Part shown: positions 1 through 12,644 of the stretch, in pieces
How positions within the stretch are numbered: position 1 is the first letter of the stretch
Layout: each line of letters opens with the position of its first letter
Source of the DNA: Oscarella lobularis
Taxonomy: Eukaryota > Porifera > Homoscleromorpha > Homosclerophorida > Oscarellidae
DNA: 64,000 bases
Reading direction: 5' to 3'
Assembly (NCBI RefSeq): GCF_947507565.1
Contig: NC_089181.1
Location: 186,001 to 250,000 of the forward strand
Made by a program: the position numbers and the translations under genes
Notes under the pieces: generated by a model
What the model was told of the DNA's origin: nothing
Databases searched by the model: none
The model's input: only the letters and a program-made list of their open reading frames with translations

Positions 1-2062
1 CTTTCGCTTGCCTCTGTGCCTGCATTATCCAACTCTCGCGCTCCGCTCGAATCTCCCTCTCGAGCGTTTGCACGCGCTCGGCGCACCGTCGCTCGCACTC
101 GTCCAGCTCGCGTTGATGCTCGCGACGCACCTGCTCCGCTTCGTCGTCGCCGACGCGAACGAGCTGCGCCTTCTCCTCGCCGAGTCGCGCCAAATCGGAA
201 CGTATCTTGTCGCGCTCGAAAACGACGTTCGTGAGTCGCGCGCGGAGATGTCGTATGCCGGTCAAGTAGATGCGAAGGACCGTGTCGCGAACGCCGGGAC
301 TGTGATCGTCGGTGAGGAGAGCCTGGAGACCGAACGTAACCTCTTCCATGCTTACGTAGCCCCGTTCATCCGTTTCTAAATCCTGAGGAGAATGACGATT
401 TGAGAGAAAGAAAGAAAGGCTTGAAGTGCTATAGTGTACCTGTAGAAAGCGAGTTATTTGCTGAGTTTGTTCGTTGTAAGGATCCGTTGTCTGATCTAGC
501 CAAACGGATATAAGGGAATCGCGAGAGACGAGTCTAAACACAACAAAATATAATTTTAATTTAATTAAATAATTTAATTAAATTATCCACCCTGTCTGGT
601 CGGTGTCCAGCTGATGAAACAAATCTTCGACGGCTAAACGAAGAAAAAAAATTTCAAACTCGAGTCGAAAAATATCTTTTTTTCTCCAACCTGTCTTCTT
701 CGACATGAGCGTCGCCGCGCGAGCCGACGGCGTCGACATACGCGGCACGAGCAAAGGACTACTATACGAAAACTACGCACAAAGATTCGTCGAACCCCCT
801 GCCTCTCTTTCGCGGTCTTACGTCGCTTCGTTCGCCGCCGGTGGGCGACGTCAAGCCGGCGCTCTCCAGCGCGTACGTCTCCTTTACGACGGTCAAGCCT
901 TTGGAGAAGTCGCTCACGCTCACGCGACCGTCCTTGTCCTCGTCGAGTTGATCAAACAACGACTCGATGTCCTACGAACCGCAATGTAAACGGGAAAACC
1001 GGTAGGGGGGCCCCCTTTTCGGGTTTCCGCCCCCCCTCCTTTCGCTTCTAGACCTCGTCTTTTGTCGCCATCGCGAGACTTGCGCAGACTTGCGTGAAAT
1101 CGGCGCGATCGATCAGCCCGTCCCCGTCGTCGTCAAACGTCTTGAAGAGTTTCTCGATCATCTCCATTTCGTCGTTGCTCGGCGATTGCGATTGAATCGA
1201 ATAGGCAGACGTTTCGAACGGAGACATCGGCGTTGCCGTGGCGACGACCTCGCGCGTGTAGTCGCCCGCTTCCGTGACAACGAGCGGCGAGTCTCTCCGA
1301 CCTGGTACAAGGAGAACCGGAAGGAAATCGCGGGATTCATATCAATCAAAACAACGATTTCTATTTATAGAATTCCAACTCACCGAATTTCGCTGTGAAC
1401 GTTCTCTTTTGAATCAACGGCGACGGATGACCCATGTTCTCCAATCCGAATATCGACAGAGACGTCGTCGTCTTGACGCCGGCCATTTGCTGTACCAAAT
1501 CGACGGTCGTATCCTCGGGCGAGAGACGAAGTTTGCTTCGCGGCGGACTGTCCGGCGTGAGCGGCGTCTCCGGCCGCGAGCGCCGACCGAATCGCTTCCC
1601 ACTACTCAGGACATACTTGGGCTGCACCTCCGGTTGCTGACGAACATTGAAAACGCTATCCGTATCCGCCTCGTCGCCGTCGCCGTCTGAATCGGAGCTC
1701 CAGACTAATGACGATGACGGAGGCGGAGATGACGGAGGCGGAGACGACGGCAGTGGCGGCGGGCCGCCGTCTATGTGATCACCGCTCAGGTTTCCGGCGC
1801 TGACGATGCTCACCCAACCACCCTTAAAATCCTCCCACGTGACTTTGCCGTCGTGATCGCCGTCGAGCTGATCGAATATTGCGCCCACATCGACGCCTGA
1901 TCCCGATCCGACAAGCACCGCGATGTCGTCGACGCATAGGTAGCCTTTTTGATTGTGATCGCAGCTGTTGAATACCGTCAATAGGCGAAGTTCTCTTTCT
2001 TGATTGCTGTCGTCATCGCTACTGTGATCTACGTCGTCGTTCTCTCGTTCAATGGTCGACAT
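1..2062 (-). CDS. Ninein-like EF-hand / coiled-coil centrosomal protein (5' part, continues beyond left edge)
   Basis: Exons read on the minus strand: 2062-1384, about 1302-1066, then exons near 970-690, 640-590, 525-440 and 392-1. The product opens with a Ser/Asp-rich head and paired EF-hand-like units: FNSCDHNQKGYL with FDQLDGDHDGKV, KTFDDDGDGLIDRADF with FDQLDEDKDGRVSVSDF, then FHQLDTDQTG. A charged Arg/Glu-rich coiled coil begins around position 200 and runs off the left edge. Several weak EF-hands followed by a long coiled coil is the ninein/NINL plan; these proteins anchor microtubule minus ends at centrosomes. A RAB11FIP3/4-type protein is an alternative. The start at 2062 is the first ATG of the long first exon. 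The gene is head-to-head with MZT1, another microtubule-organising-centre gene. Confidence 0.62.
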
Positions 2063-2533
2063 AGCTGGGGCTGGTCTTGCTCACGTCTGCGGTCTGTAAG
2101 AGCACATTAGGATGTATTTAACATTTACTGTCTGTTTCACTGCTCTTCTTTTCATGCTGAGCTCCGCCCCACAAAGGGCGGCCCACTTACCTTGGGAAAC
2201 GCCCCTATCGGCTAAATCGATGGTTTTTCGAACGTATTGCAGCTTGAATCGAAAAGTAATGTAAACTTTGAGCTGCTAGCGGGCGAAGGAAGACATAGAA
2301 GCACACGCAGTTGTCTTGACTCGTTCGCCCAGATATCCAATTAGTGCGCATGTGTCCCAATACGGATTATTGCTAAAATATGTCGCCGAACAAACTGACA
2401 GTAAGTCGGAAAGTTTACCTTGCAGACGCCATAAAGAAAGCCTTTCGAGTCGTTTATCCGACGGTACTAAACGTTCCCGAGAGGGCGAGAGCCACACTTC
2501 TGCAGCCAGGATTTAAATTTCCCGTATGCGAAT
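2063..2533. promoter_or_regulatory. Divergent intergenic region, ninein-like / MZT1
   Basis: These 471 bases separate two start codons pointing away from each other. Open frames here (for example 2380-2571) show no recognisable protein and overlap the MZT1 start, so I read the interval as shared promoter and 5' UTR. No TATA box is obvious. Confidence 0.45.
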
Positions 2534-2787
2534 ATGGCGGAGAGCTCGAAAGACGCGAGCAGAACGCTTGAAAGTCGGTTCCTAAACGTACCGATTCACC
2601 GCTTACGAATTCTCTCTGCATAGCCCTTCACGAAATCTCGTCCCTACTCAACACCGGCTTGGATACGAAGACGCTGACGACTTGCGTTCGCCTGTGCGAA
2701 GCGGGCGTCAATCCCGAAGCGTTAGCAGCGGTTATCAAGGAGCTCCGACGAGAGACGGCAGCGACGAGCCAAAACGAGTCTACGTAG
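2534..2787 (+). CDS. MZT1: MZT1, mitotic-spindle organising protein 1 (gamma-tubulin complex subunit)
   Basis: Two exons: 2534-2573 and 2624-2787, with a 50-base intron in phase 1. The protein is about 67 residues, close to the family's usual 70-80. The conserved core is plain: [12 protein letters not shown], then [23 protein letters not shown]1 binds the N-termini of gamma-tubulin complex proteins and helps recruit and activate gamma-tubulin ring complexes at microtubule-organising centres. The N-terminus ([13 protein letters not shown]) is short and polar, as usual for the family. The gene is too small and split to stand out as a long open frame. The upstream neighbour is a divergent ninein-like gene, so two centrosomal genes share one intergenic region. 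Confidence 0.9.
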
Positions 2788-2952
2788 CGCAACAGAAGAG
2801 AGAGAAAACACGCATTGTGTAGATAAAGACTTACGTTGCAGAGTTTTATCGTTGTACTGTAGTGTTTCGTTTCGCTTTACCGCGCACGCCTATTAATATT
2901 ACGAGAAGAAGAACTGTCCCAGTAAATAGTGAACGCGGATCTGATTCGTTTA

Positions 2953-5900
2953 TCATTCTTCTTCGTCTTCATCGTTTTCCGCAGCTGGCGCACTAACGTC
3001 GTTCTCGTCATCGTCGCGAGATGCCTTTTCGGCTCCCTCCTCCTTTTCCTCTTCCTCCTGGCTGGGTTTACTCGTCGCCGTGCCTGTCTGTTGTTCCTCA
3101 GGCGGCGGAGAAATTTGAGTTGACTGCTATAGAAAGGCTCGTCTCTATTTGCGCGCGTTTTCATTTCTTACTCTGTCGCCGATTCTCTTGTAGTACAGCT
3201 GGTGTACGTAGTTAGCCATGTGAGACATGTCGCCGACAACGAAGGGCTGGCACGTCAATTCCACGTCACTCTATCACAGAAAAAATGCAATAGGCGCCTG
3301 CAATAAACGTGGACTCACTTCTCTTTGAGTGGGATACATCTCGTCAGGAGCAAGGTGAAGCTGTAGAGGTCTCTGAAGCAACTGAAGAAGAAAAAAACAT
3401 ACTAAAAATTCGCCTCTATTTGGTCAATTTTACCAGACTGAAGACTGGACTCAGTTCGTAGCAATTCTGGAAGAGAGACGCCCGAGCAAAGACATAGAGA
3501 CCGAGTCGAGCTCTCGACATAGCAACGATGAGACGGCGAACGTCGCGGATGTGACCGACGGCTTTGGTCCTCACTAAAGACAGCAGGACGTAGTCGTTCT
3601 GCTGCCCTTGAAAACGATCCACAGTGGAAACCTAAAAGAACGCTTTCACTTTAAAAGAACAAATATTAATATATTTTGATACTCTGCTTGGAAAGCCAAA
3701 ACAGGGATTCTTAGAACAGCGCTTGGAAATGATATCCCTGATCAGATGCTTCTGTCCGTTGTACGTCGTGAGAATTGAAATTTTCTCAGCGGGATATCCC
3801 TGAAGCCTCATGAACATGTAAACGGCCACAACGTATTCAGCCTCAGCCAGATTCTAAAGGCAACGTGCAGACGCCCAAACACCAGAATATCATAGGTTAT
3901 TTACTTGATAAAAATGCGGATTCGGTTGGCTCTCTCCCACGCCTTTAAAGTCTTCAACGTTGATCAACTGGTAATCAAAGAAGAAGCCAGCATTCGCAGT
4001 CATGAACTCGGGCCAACGATAGACGTGAGGCAGATTTCCCAGCGCGCGATAGCGCCAGCCATACAGTTGACACAAGCTAATAAAAGAATATAACAGAGCA
4101 GGGAGTCCTCTAAGGGGAGAACGAGTCTTGCCTCGGTCGCGAACGGCCTTGAGCGTCCAATTGGACAGTAGGAACCCCCAGGCGAACAAATCGAGTAAAA
4201 AGAGACTGTTCCATGTTGGAGAACTTCTGAAAGGCCATGTTTTGCACAACGGGCGGCAACTGATGATGATCTCCAATGAGGATGACGCGCTTAAGACGGC
4301 TAACGCCGTCTTCGGGTTTCTACACACAAAAAGAAGCTACTGCGAAGCAGTGCTTCTTAATCGAAGTCTTCATACTTGAAGCATGAGTGGAATAAACGTC
4401 TCCACTTCAAGAACTTGTGCCGACTCCTCCATGAGGACATTGTCGTACTGTGCAGAAACCAAAACTAAGAGCTGATAGCCTAAGATGCGAACGACGTACG
4501 GTAAAGCCAAGTCGAACCAATTCGTGACGCTTCAGAGCGGCGTGAGTGCACGTCATGGCTATGATTTTCGCCTCCTTTACTAGCATATAGTTCGTTCTGT
4601 CTTGACCTGAAACAAAAGAATCTATCCCGCGTGAAATGTTGGATAGAAAGAAGCAGTACCCCTTCGCAAAAGCTCAAAAGCCCTAAAGGCCTATAAAAAA
4701 AAGACACTTTCGTTACAATACACGAGCCTTTCCTATGTCTCACGTACGTCTATCTGAGTGAACATCGTCTTGATGTGCGTAAAGCAGCCCTGTATTAGAA
4801 ACGCTTTCTGCGTCAATTAATCGTTCAATAGTCCAGGTTTTTTACCTTTGCTATGTCGAAATCCTCTTCGTAGCTCACACCCTTAAACAGTGGCTACAAG
4901 AAACCGTTACAACGTAGACTAAAGAAAAAGTGCGTGACTATGACCTGAGGAGCGTTCTCAAAGAACTTCTTAAAAGGAAACTCCTTAGCAATGACACCAA
5001 CGTCCTCATCCTACAAAAAGCGCCAACCACAAGCGTAAGACAGTACATGAACAAAGAGACCCTTCTGACCTTGTTCTGCTTGAGCTTATGGACGAATTTC
5101 TCCCAGCGACCAAGAACCTATACACGAATTTCAAACTGTTCCTCATTTTTTTTGAACACCAACGACGTACTTGGTACGTAAAGAAGTGCGTCGACGTTTC
5201 GCACGTGTAGGCCACGTCACCCGGCACGCCTAGGCTCACTTGCAGTCGTTGCACTTCCTCCAACAGTTCAAGTCGCTTGCCTAGAATGAAGTTCACTCGT
5301 CCGTATCTAAGAGAAGCAGATAACGGCTAAAGTAGACTATAGAGATCGCCACCAAACCGGCTAAAGTCCTTCTCAGTCAGCAAATCTTCTTCTCCGTGTC
5401 CGAGACGTAGGAGATGACGTTCTTCGATGTCGAGAGCCAGAATTTTTTCAAACAGTTGATTCAGAGCCTAAAAGAAGTCAACGTTTTCGAAATCAATGAA
5501 AGATCATTATTAATTACCTGATTTGAGTGGGTGACGATCAACGTTCGCTGATTGGGAAAGTTGTGATAGATGTTAGAAATAATCTGAACGGCAACATCGG
5601 TTTTTCCCGTTCCTGGAGGACCAACGACCTAAAAAACGGACGTTAGCGAAAAAGAAATTTCCCTTGAACTCCGTACCAATGTAAGTCCCGGTTGCATTCC
5701 AGATTTGATTGCTTCTATTTGAGTTGGCGTAAACGGTATGGCATTTCTACAGTTGAAATTCGTCAGCGTTCTTCTCCACAAAAAATAAACGACTTACCGT
5801 CTCGGTTGGTCATAGGGATAGGGACCTCGGTTCGTCAGCTGATAAGACTCGACAATCAGCTCAGGCTTGGACGCGTCTTTAACACGTGGAATCGTCAATC

Positions 5901-8900
5901 GAAAAGGAGGCACGGGATCATCAACGGAACACTGGAAAAAAAAACCAAAATCGTTTCTTCATAAAACAAACCGTACCTTAACGTCGTGACCCGGAAAACA
6001 GGCTCTGAGGTGATCGATGCTGAGAAACGTGTCGTTCCAATCAAGTGTGGGTATGTAGGCGGGAAGTCTATAGGCCAATTCGAACACAATCAATGGGAGA
6101 AGCGCGCGTTCACTTGCTTTGAGTAGTGAGAAGCGTCGGGACTTCCGTAGCCCAAAAACACGTCGTGAATCCAATCGGGAACGACGCAATCCGTATTCAT
6201 CAATTCGCGAATTGTCTCAAGTATGGCCTAGTAGAGAGAAATAGAAAAAAAAGAATGGGCCAGCCTTCAAACAAACCTTGAAATTATTTTCTTTCGGCTT
6301 TCTTCTCATCAGTATATTGAACGTTTCGTACACGTCCTAGACAGAAAAAAAATGATACTAAGTATCTCCTTATTCTATTGGTCTCCATGCCTCTGCTCCC
6401 TTGAGAGTGGCTGCCATATCCTGTTGATATTGATTGGTGTCGAGACGAATTCGAAACGTCCGCTTGTCACCGGGAACTTCGGGTCTGTCTTCAAAAGGAT
6501 CTGACGTCAAAACAATAAATAATAAAGAGTCCATAATTGTACGCCTACGTCTCCTTACTGTCTTCTATCAATTTTCCCTCCTGGTTCAGCATGCCCTCCA
6601 CTTCGCAGCCTCTTACATAAGCAATTCCATACTAAACGAACGCGAATGCTAGTTTTAAAGAATCGCGAGCCACGACGTTACCTTTTCTTTGAACGATCCG
6701 TCTTGATCTGCGTCTCGGCTTGACGGCATTCGACACGTAATCAAAAACAAGACGTCGCGTCGTCTCAAAGCTGTGAAACAGGGTCAATGACGCCGAAATC
6801 TCTCTCGTTTTTTTCTTACCTTGCCATTCCTCTTTGATCTCAGGTCGAACGCCCAGCGTGAGGGTGACGTCAGCGCGTACTCTACTCGGCCGATTTTCGC
6901 CGATGTTAGGTTTCGCCACCTCCACAACGGCGAACTTCGCAATGGGCTAAAACGCAACAAATCTAGAGTAGAAGATGCGATGTGGTACACTGGTCTACCT
7001 GTGCCATTCTAGCCCAGCCTTTGAATCCAGTAGAACCGTCATTCATTGTCCTAAAAAAAGATCCGATGAAGAGAGAAATGCGTGAATCTATATTTTAATG
7101 ACCAAGGTTTCATTCTTTTTACGACGTCCTCAATATCCTGCCGAATTTCATCTAGAAAAAAATCTGGTAATTCGTTCCTGCGCGACTTCTTCTACGCACA
7201 GGTGGATTCGAGGCGAAACAGATTCAAATTCCTTAGTAGGTAATCGTGAAGCGTCAAAAACTGAAGGTTCAGCTTCGGTAGAGCCAAGCAACCTGCGCAG
7301 ACCACACACTGAAAAATCAAAGGAAATAGTACAACTCCCGAATGAGCAATACCGTCTCCAGAATAATATTCCGAAGGAACGACGTTCTCATCCCACAGAA
7401 TCTACAAGCAAAGGATTGCGCCTAGAGAAAGGCTAATAGCCAAATCTCCCTACTTCATCCGTTGGATAGATAGGCATTTCATTTAACGCTTCAATCTGCG
7501 AGAGTCTCTTTTCGTGACGAGACACCTGCGCAAGCAGAAGATTATATATAAGTCGCCGGCATCACATGTGAAAACGTTTTCACCAGCATTTCTAAAATGA
7601 ATTCCTTATCGTACTCATCTTCATCAGACATGGGCTCAGGTTCTGGTAGCAAATTCAAGTGAGCAGCAATTTTATGTAGAGTGCGAGCCCTAAACGATTG
7701 ATAGCAAGACAATAGAGCCTTCCCTCCCAATGATTTACGGTAGAGCTCCGAAATGTTTCCTCAGAGCTGGTCTCGGATCGACGCTCGCCACGGTGCTCAG
7801 CGCAAACGTTTCCAGTTCTTTGAAGTGGACAAAGGCGGCACGCTGGAGCGACGTTATGCTGTTGTAGTGAATGTCCGTCATGTCGTGGTCAGTCAACGCT
7901 AAGCCTAGGCAAACAAAAGTGAGGAGGTAAGACTTATTATTAGAGAAAGTATACCTGTTCTGTCGTTGATCTCGAATCCTGTGTAGAATTTAAGAATGTC
8001 TAAGAGCTAGGGGAGAAAAAAACGTGACGATATTTTTTAATTTGCTTTTTTCCGCGGGTTACCTGATTAAAAAGTTTCCCTTCGACTCGCCTGGACAGGG
8101 GAGACATTCTACATTTGATCTAGAGGAAATGAGAAAATGAGAGGAGGAAGTTGGACGTCTCAACCTTCTGACCACTAAATGAGAATCGTCTAATAGCGTG
8201 TTAAAAAATCGCCTAGTTGGTAACATTGACTAAAAAGCCAGAGCAAGTGAGAAAGAAATACGTGGAATCGAATTGTCAAACCTCCAAATCAATCAGCAAT
8301 TCAACGAACCGATTGCAGTAATTCAATTTCTCTTCATCGATCGCCCCTATAACGCCTCCTTTGCCAACTGCGAGAATCTGTTAGTAATTTCTTACCGGAC
8401 TCTGGTATAGACATGACGACTCCGAGAAACTTTTGAATAAGATTCCACAGAAACTTTCTTTCTTTTCCCTGTCTGATAATGCGCATAGCCTGGTTATTAG
8501 TTTGCTGTTTTTGGCAAAGAAGGCTCTCACTTGGCTCGCGTCTTTTCGTCCGCTTTTGCGTCTCGTTTCTTCAGAGCAGACCAATACTTCTTTAGTTTCG
8601 TGTCAGACTTCAACTCCTGTTCCAGTCTCGACTATAGAAAAAAGAGATGAGATTTTGAACTCTCGTCTATGACACACACACCGGAAGCAAATTCGTCCAA
8701 ATGGACAGCGACACCAATCGCTGAATTTGCTCTCGAATAATATCAACTTCCTAGAAAACAAATCCCCCCTCACACTCCTGCACTGCCTAGCACCATGGCA
8801 ACGCTACCAAGCTCTTGAAGCAGTTGACAAGAAACAACATGAGAATAGAGTGCTCCTTGAAGGAAAAGTCCTACAAAAAATCATTCAAAATTTCTACACA

Positions 8901-9827
8901 ACTGCATCGAATCCTGATCCCTACGTCATCTTCGTCAACGCAGGCGGAGAGGATTCTCTGAAAGAATCCCGGAAATTGTTCGGGTCGACCAATAAATGAC
9001 TGGAACGTTATTTTATATTATCTGGGTAGATGTAAGCAATTGACTCGCCTCCCACGCCGATACGCCCTCGCGAAACTTCTCATTTACTAACACAGCAATG
9101 GACATCAAGTGAGCCTTGGTGGACTACACAGAACGCTACATCAATGTCTTCTACGAAAACTAAGACCATACGGAAACTGCATCAAAATTAGGCCACAGAT
9201 AGTTCTCCAGATATTGGCTACCAAAAGACAATGACTCATATCAAAAAAATCAAAAATCAAATACCTCAGCTCTAGAAGTACAATCCTCTTGAGAGCATGA
9301 CTAAGAAGAAAACACGTGGCGAGTTAAAATACCCTCCCTTAGCTCAAGATCTACTTGGTGCCAACAATCTCGGTCTCGTAAACATCCTCGATGAGCTTCG
9401 CGTTGTAGGACACGCCTTCCTCGCTGCTTCCACTCGCCCAGAACTTGAGAGCGAGCTACGACGACGACCAATGCTCGATCGCCTTCGGAAATCGCGCGCT
9501 ACGTCTTCGAATACCTGCGTTAGAACGTCTTCGCTGATTTGCGCGACGGTGAGCGATGACGACGTTGATGTCGATGTCGATGGCGGTTGCAGGGACGATT
9601 GGGGCGTTTCTACTTCTTTGGATTTCTTCGATCGTTTCGTCTTCGTCTTCGTCTTGGGGAGAAGGAGCGTTTACGCGGCTCGTTTCCGGAAAGGAGGCCT
9701 CACCTTGCCGGTAGATTTGGAGTGACTACGTTTCCTTTTGCCTAAATTTTACAGAGGTTGACGAGTTGGCAAAACGTCGTCGGGAGGAGGACGAACTTTC
9801 TCGTTTCGATCCCTTCGCGGACTCCAT
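2953..9827 (-). CDS. AQR: Aquarius, intron-binding spliceosomal RNA helicase (SF1)
   Basis: Many short exons separated by 45-90-base introns. The start at 9827 gives a Lys/Ser-rich N-terminus that joins in frame to [13 protein letters not shown]. The second exon then uses an acceptor near 9450 to reach [10 protein letters not shown], matching the aquarius N-terminal helical domain. Motifs: Walker A GPPGTGKT at 5599-5622; motif II reads MEESAQ near 4420 (human has EEAA); C-terminal RecA motifs [14 protein letters not shown] near 3760 and [10 protein letters not shown] near 3600, followed by [11 protein letters not shown]. The tail is acidic and stops at 2953-2955. Aquarius binds introns upstream of the branch site in the spliceosome and links splicing to intron-encoded snoRNP assembly. 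Exon junctions within the middle were not all resolved. Confidence 0.93.
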
Positions 9828-9917
9828 GTTTTCTACAGGTTGACGCCCGGATAAGGCCTGCGTTGTTTACTGACTCCGTCACAATGGATAGTTGTCCAAT
9901 GAACAGGAGCGTGCAAT
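9828..9917. promoter_or_regulatory. Divergent promoter, AQR / PH-domain gene
   Basis: Ninety bases lie between the two opposed start codons, so the core promoters must be shared or overlapping. Confidence 0.5.
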
Positions 9918-10304
9918 ATGACAGAAGAGCCATCGCTCGTTCGCGAGGGTATCATCTATAAACGCGTTTCGGGGTGGAATTGCGCCTGTGGATCCAAGTA
10001 TCTCAAACGATTCTGGCAATTATTTGATAACGGAATCATTGACTACTACAAGATCTCGGGAAAGTCGAGATACCTAAGAGGAAGTGCTCGATTGACGGCG
10101 ACTTCCTATTGCTATCATAGTCACTTCATGCGAGACATATTTGAAGATTGCCCTACGAAAATTGACAATTCGCGTTGTTTTTCTCTGATATCGAGCTCGA
10201 GAAATTTTCATCTTTATACAGAAACTGAAGAGGATCGAATTGGTTGGATGAATGACATTATTGGGGTCATCGAAAAAATTAAACTTGGCTCGACAGGTCA
10301 CTAA
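9918..10304 (+). CDS. Small single-domain PH protein
   Basis: An uninterrupted frame of 128 residues that is almost entirely one pleckstrin-homology domain. It opens VREGIIYKRVSGWNC, then KRFWQLFDNGIIDYYK (strands 2-3 with the basic K-R pair of a PH fold). It ends with the C-terminal helix, where the invariant PH tryptophan appears in EEDRIGWMNDIIGVIEKI. PH domains of this size bind phosphoinositides or proteins at membranes; the ligand cannot be predicted here. It has no intron, unlike nearly every neighbour, and no other domain. It could be a whole protein like PHLDA-type mini-PH proteins, or a retroposed domain. It is tail-to-tail with the first MAM-like gene, 170 bases away. Confidence 0.8.
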   Translation: MTEEPSLVREGIIYKRVSGWNCACGSKYLKRFWQLFDNGIIDYYKISGKSRYLRGSARLTATSYCYHSHFMRDIFEDCPTKIDNSRCFSLISSSRNFHLYTETEEDRIGWMNDIIGVIEKIKLGSTGH

Positions 10305-10474
10305 TAATAAATTTGAGATTCAATTAATTAAGGGAAGCACAACACGTTGAGTGAACTGAATGTACTTTTACGATTACCTTGACTCTTTGCCTTAATTTTT
10401 CAAAAGATAATATATGACCCTCTTCTGCTTACTACCTGGCATGCGCACTTACAAGCAAAGTTAGAGACGAATCT

Positions 10475-12281
10475 TCATATATTGTCACATTCACCTATAA
10501 AATAAAGCGTCACGTGTATTCCTTCTTGCATATACCATACAATGCTTACCACATGGGAAAGAATCGCTAGCGTAAAAATACACGTCATCCACAGCCAGCT
10601 TGCTACCCACAACCCCACCGGTAAATTGCACTTGAAACGACTCACACTCGCCCAAGTACGAGTGCAAGTCGAGGCACTTTATTCCGCTGACGTCGTACGA
10701 GTTCAGCACGAAATTCGACACCTTATAATGCGAGTAGTCGCTATTGAGATACACGTAGGACGAATCGGTCATGCAGATCAATGAAACGATGAGTTGATGG
10801 TATCCGTCGCTGTAGAAATGATAGATGAAACTTATCACCTCATTGGACGAATGATAGGTAACGGTGGGGGTGTTGAAAACTCCAATAGCAACATACGAGC
10901 CACCAATCTCATCGGGATCAAGAAACAAAGCAAAATCTAGAAAAAAATTAAAGTCAAATCATATATATTTTTCGTCGCTAACCTGATGTACTCCTTGGTT
11001 GTATGTTTGGACCGATGGCTCTCTTTCTGTCGTCGTCGATATCTGCAAAGGTGAATCCCGATGGCTGCAAATCCGTGATGCTGATGCCATCGTAGTGACA
11101 CGTGCTGGTCGTCTGGCTTTTGAGAAGTGTCAAAGAATCGTCTGAATCGCTACTTCTTTTTGTGATAAGTCCATTGGCGCGCTTTCGCCTGCGATCCTCC
11201 TCCTCAGGAATGCCAACTCTCCACGAGACAATTCCGCAGGCGTCGTTACGAAAACTGCAGTCAGTCCCATCAAAGTCGCAATCCGCCGTTGTTTGTACTA
11301 TAAAACATTTATTTATTTATTTATCAATTTGGTTGCGCGTGGCGACCTTCGGTGAAGTCGCAACTTGATCTGAATGTTGGAAGACCTAGAACAATGTCGC
11401 CGTTTTCTACGGTCAGTTCAATTCGCAGACGAAAGGTTGAACAGGCTACGTCATCGTCTTTGTCGAAGAGCTGAGTGCACGCGATTTTCTCTGTTCCAAT
11501 TTCACTCATGTACAAAGGTAAGTAGCCGCCTCTAACTCCCGCCCAATACGAGAATTTGATACCGATAATTGTTATGGTTTTTCGACACTGGACACGGTAT
11601 TTGAAATTGAACTTGGTCGGTTTTTTATAGACCGTGTAGGTCATGTAAGCATGACTGTTGGATTTTTCCCACAGCACCATCGGCGAGTGAATTTCTTTCG
11701 ATTTCGAAGCCGATATCTTTTTTCCTACTCCGAAAGAGTCCCGATGATCATCGTCACCATCAAAACTGAAACACACTACAGACAAAAAGTTCAGTGAGCT
11801 GATTTGCAGCTACTCTCCGAAAGAAAAACAAATAGCCATTAGAGAAACGCTAGAAAATTAAAGGATTCTACCCAAGGCGGGGTCGTCGTGGAATGTTTGG
11901 GCGCGACAGCGACGCCCCTATAATAAGATATGCAATTTTAGCACCGTGGACTGCGACATCTTGTACGCAGCAGCAGTAAGTTCTGCTGTAAGACTAATGT
12001 TAAGTACGAAGCTGTCGACTCGTTTTCTAAGAAATCCCTGAAATCCCTGAGTGCATGCGAAGTTCACCGGAACTGCATGTGATATACCCGGCCCCCCGCC
12101 GAGCAGGCCGCGATCCCTTAGGATAACGTGAACGTGTACAGCGGTAGCCTGGCTCTATAGTGGGATACAGCCCCGGGCCGGTGCGTGCGGCCAAAATCAA
12201 CAAGTTGAACTTACGTGAGCAGCCGAGAAGACCGCTGACGGCAATTAGGATCGTACAAGAAAGGACTTTGTAGCCTGTCAT
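10475..12281 (-). CDS. Secreted MAM-like family protein, copy A
   Basis: Five exons: 12281-12215 (signal peptide MTGYKVLSCTILIAVSGLLG), 11775-11347, 11297-10983, 10936-10550 and a 20-base last exon 10494-10475. All introns are in phase 1. Exon 2 encodes a beta-rich module with the signature EKSNSHAYMTY and ending FRSSCDF. Exon 3 opens ADCDFDGTDCSF and carries CGIVSWRVG. Exon 4 opens DFALFLDP, includes SDGYHQLIVSLIC, and ends FTGGVVGSKLAVDDVYFY. The C-F-D...C-G...W opening and the closing G-S-K-L-A-V-D-D-V-x-F before a last cysteine resemble a divergent MAM domain. Exon 3 has basic sites DRRRKR and DRKR. The function is unknown; the protein is probably secreted. It is nearly identical to copy B in exons 3-5. 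Confidence 0.72.
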
Positions 12282-12644
12282 CCCGGGGGGGTGAAGAAAG
12301 AGAGCGCGAAAACAAACGCTGCTGCCAGGAGTTACTGTACGAAGTGATTAGGTAACTAAGCGCGCTACAGATGCTTCGCCAGAAGGTCACATACATGTAT
12401 CTGCATATAAATTGATTGCCCACCTGCAAAACGTCAGCCAGCGGCTACACATCGGATTTTTTGATGCAGACGCGGCCTACACTAATTGAGGGGGCCTGGC
12501 CTATAAAGATACCTATTTATTAGCAAAGGATCAAGCGTGATACGTCACCGGGTCGAGTCGTACTTTTTTGCGGTTACCTTCAAGGTAGACTCTCCTACTT
12601 TGGCATGCACATTCCGAGTCACTAGCGAAGTTCGAGGCAAATCT
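12282..12644. other. Intergenic, between MAM-like copies A and B
   Basis: I see no gene or clear repeat here. It must hold the promoter of copy A and the 3' end of copy B. The sequence just before the B stop (around 12630-12664) matches the corresponding place in copy A almost exactly, showing that the duplication included some 3' flank. Confidence 0.4.

Noticed and set aside
8-379. Plus-strand 123-residue open frame at the left edge
   Set aside because: The minus strand here encodes the ninein-like EF-hand and coiled-coil exon; the plus frame is its shadow.
2380-2571. Small plus-strand protein starting MSPNKLTVSRK upstream of MZT1
   Set aside because: It overlaps the MZT1 start in another frame, has no domain, and lies in the divergent promoter.
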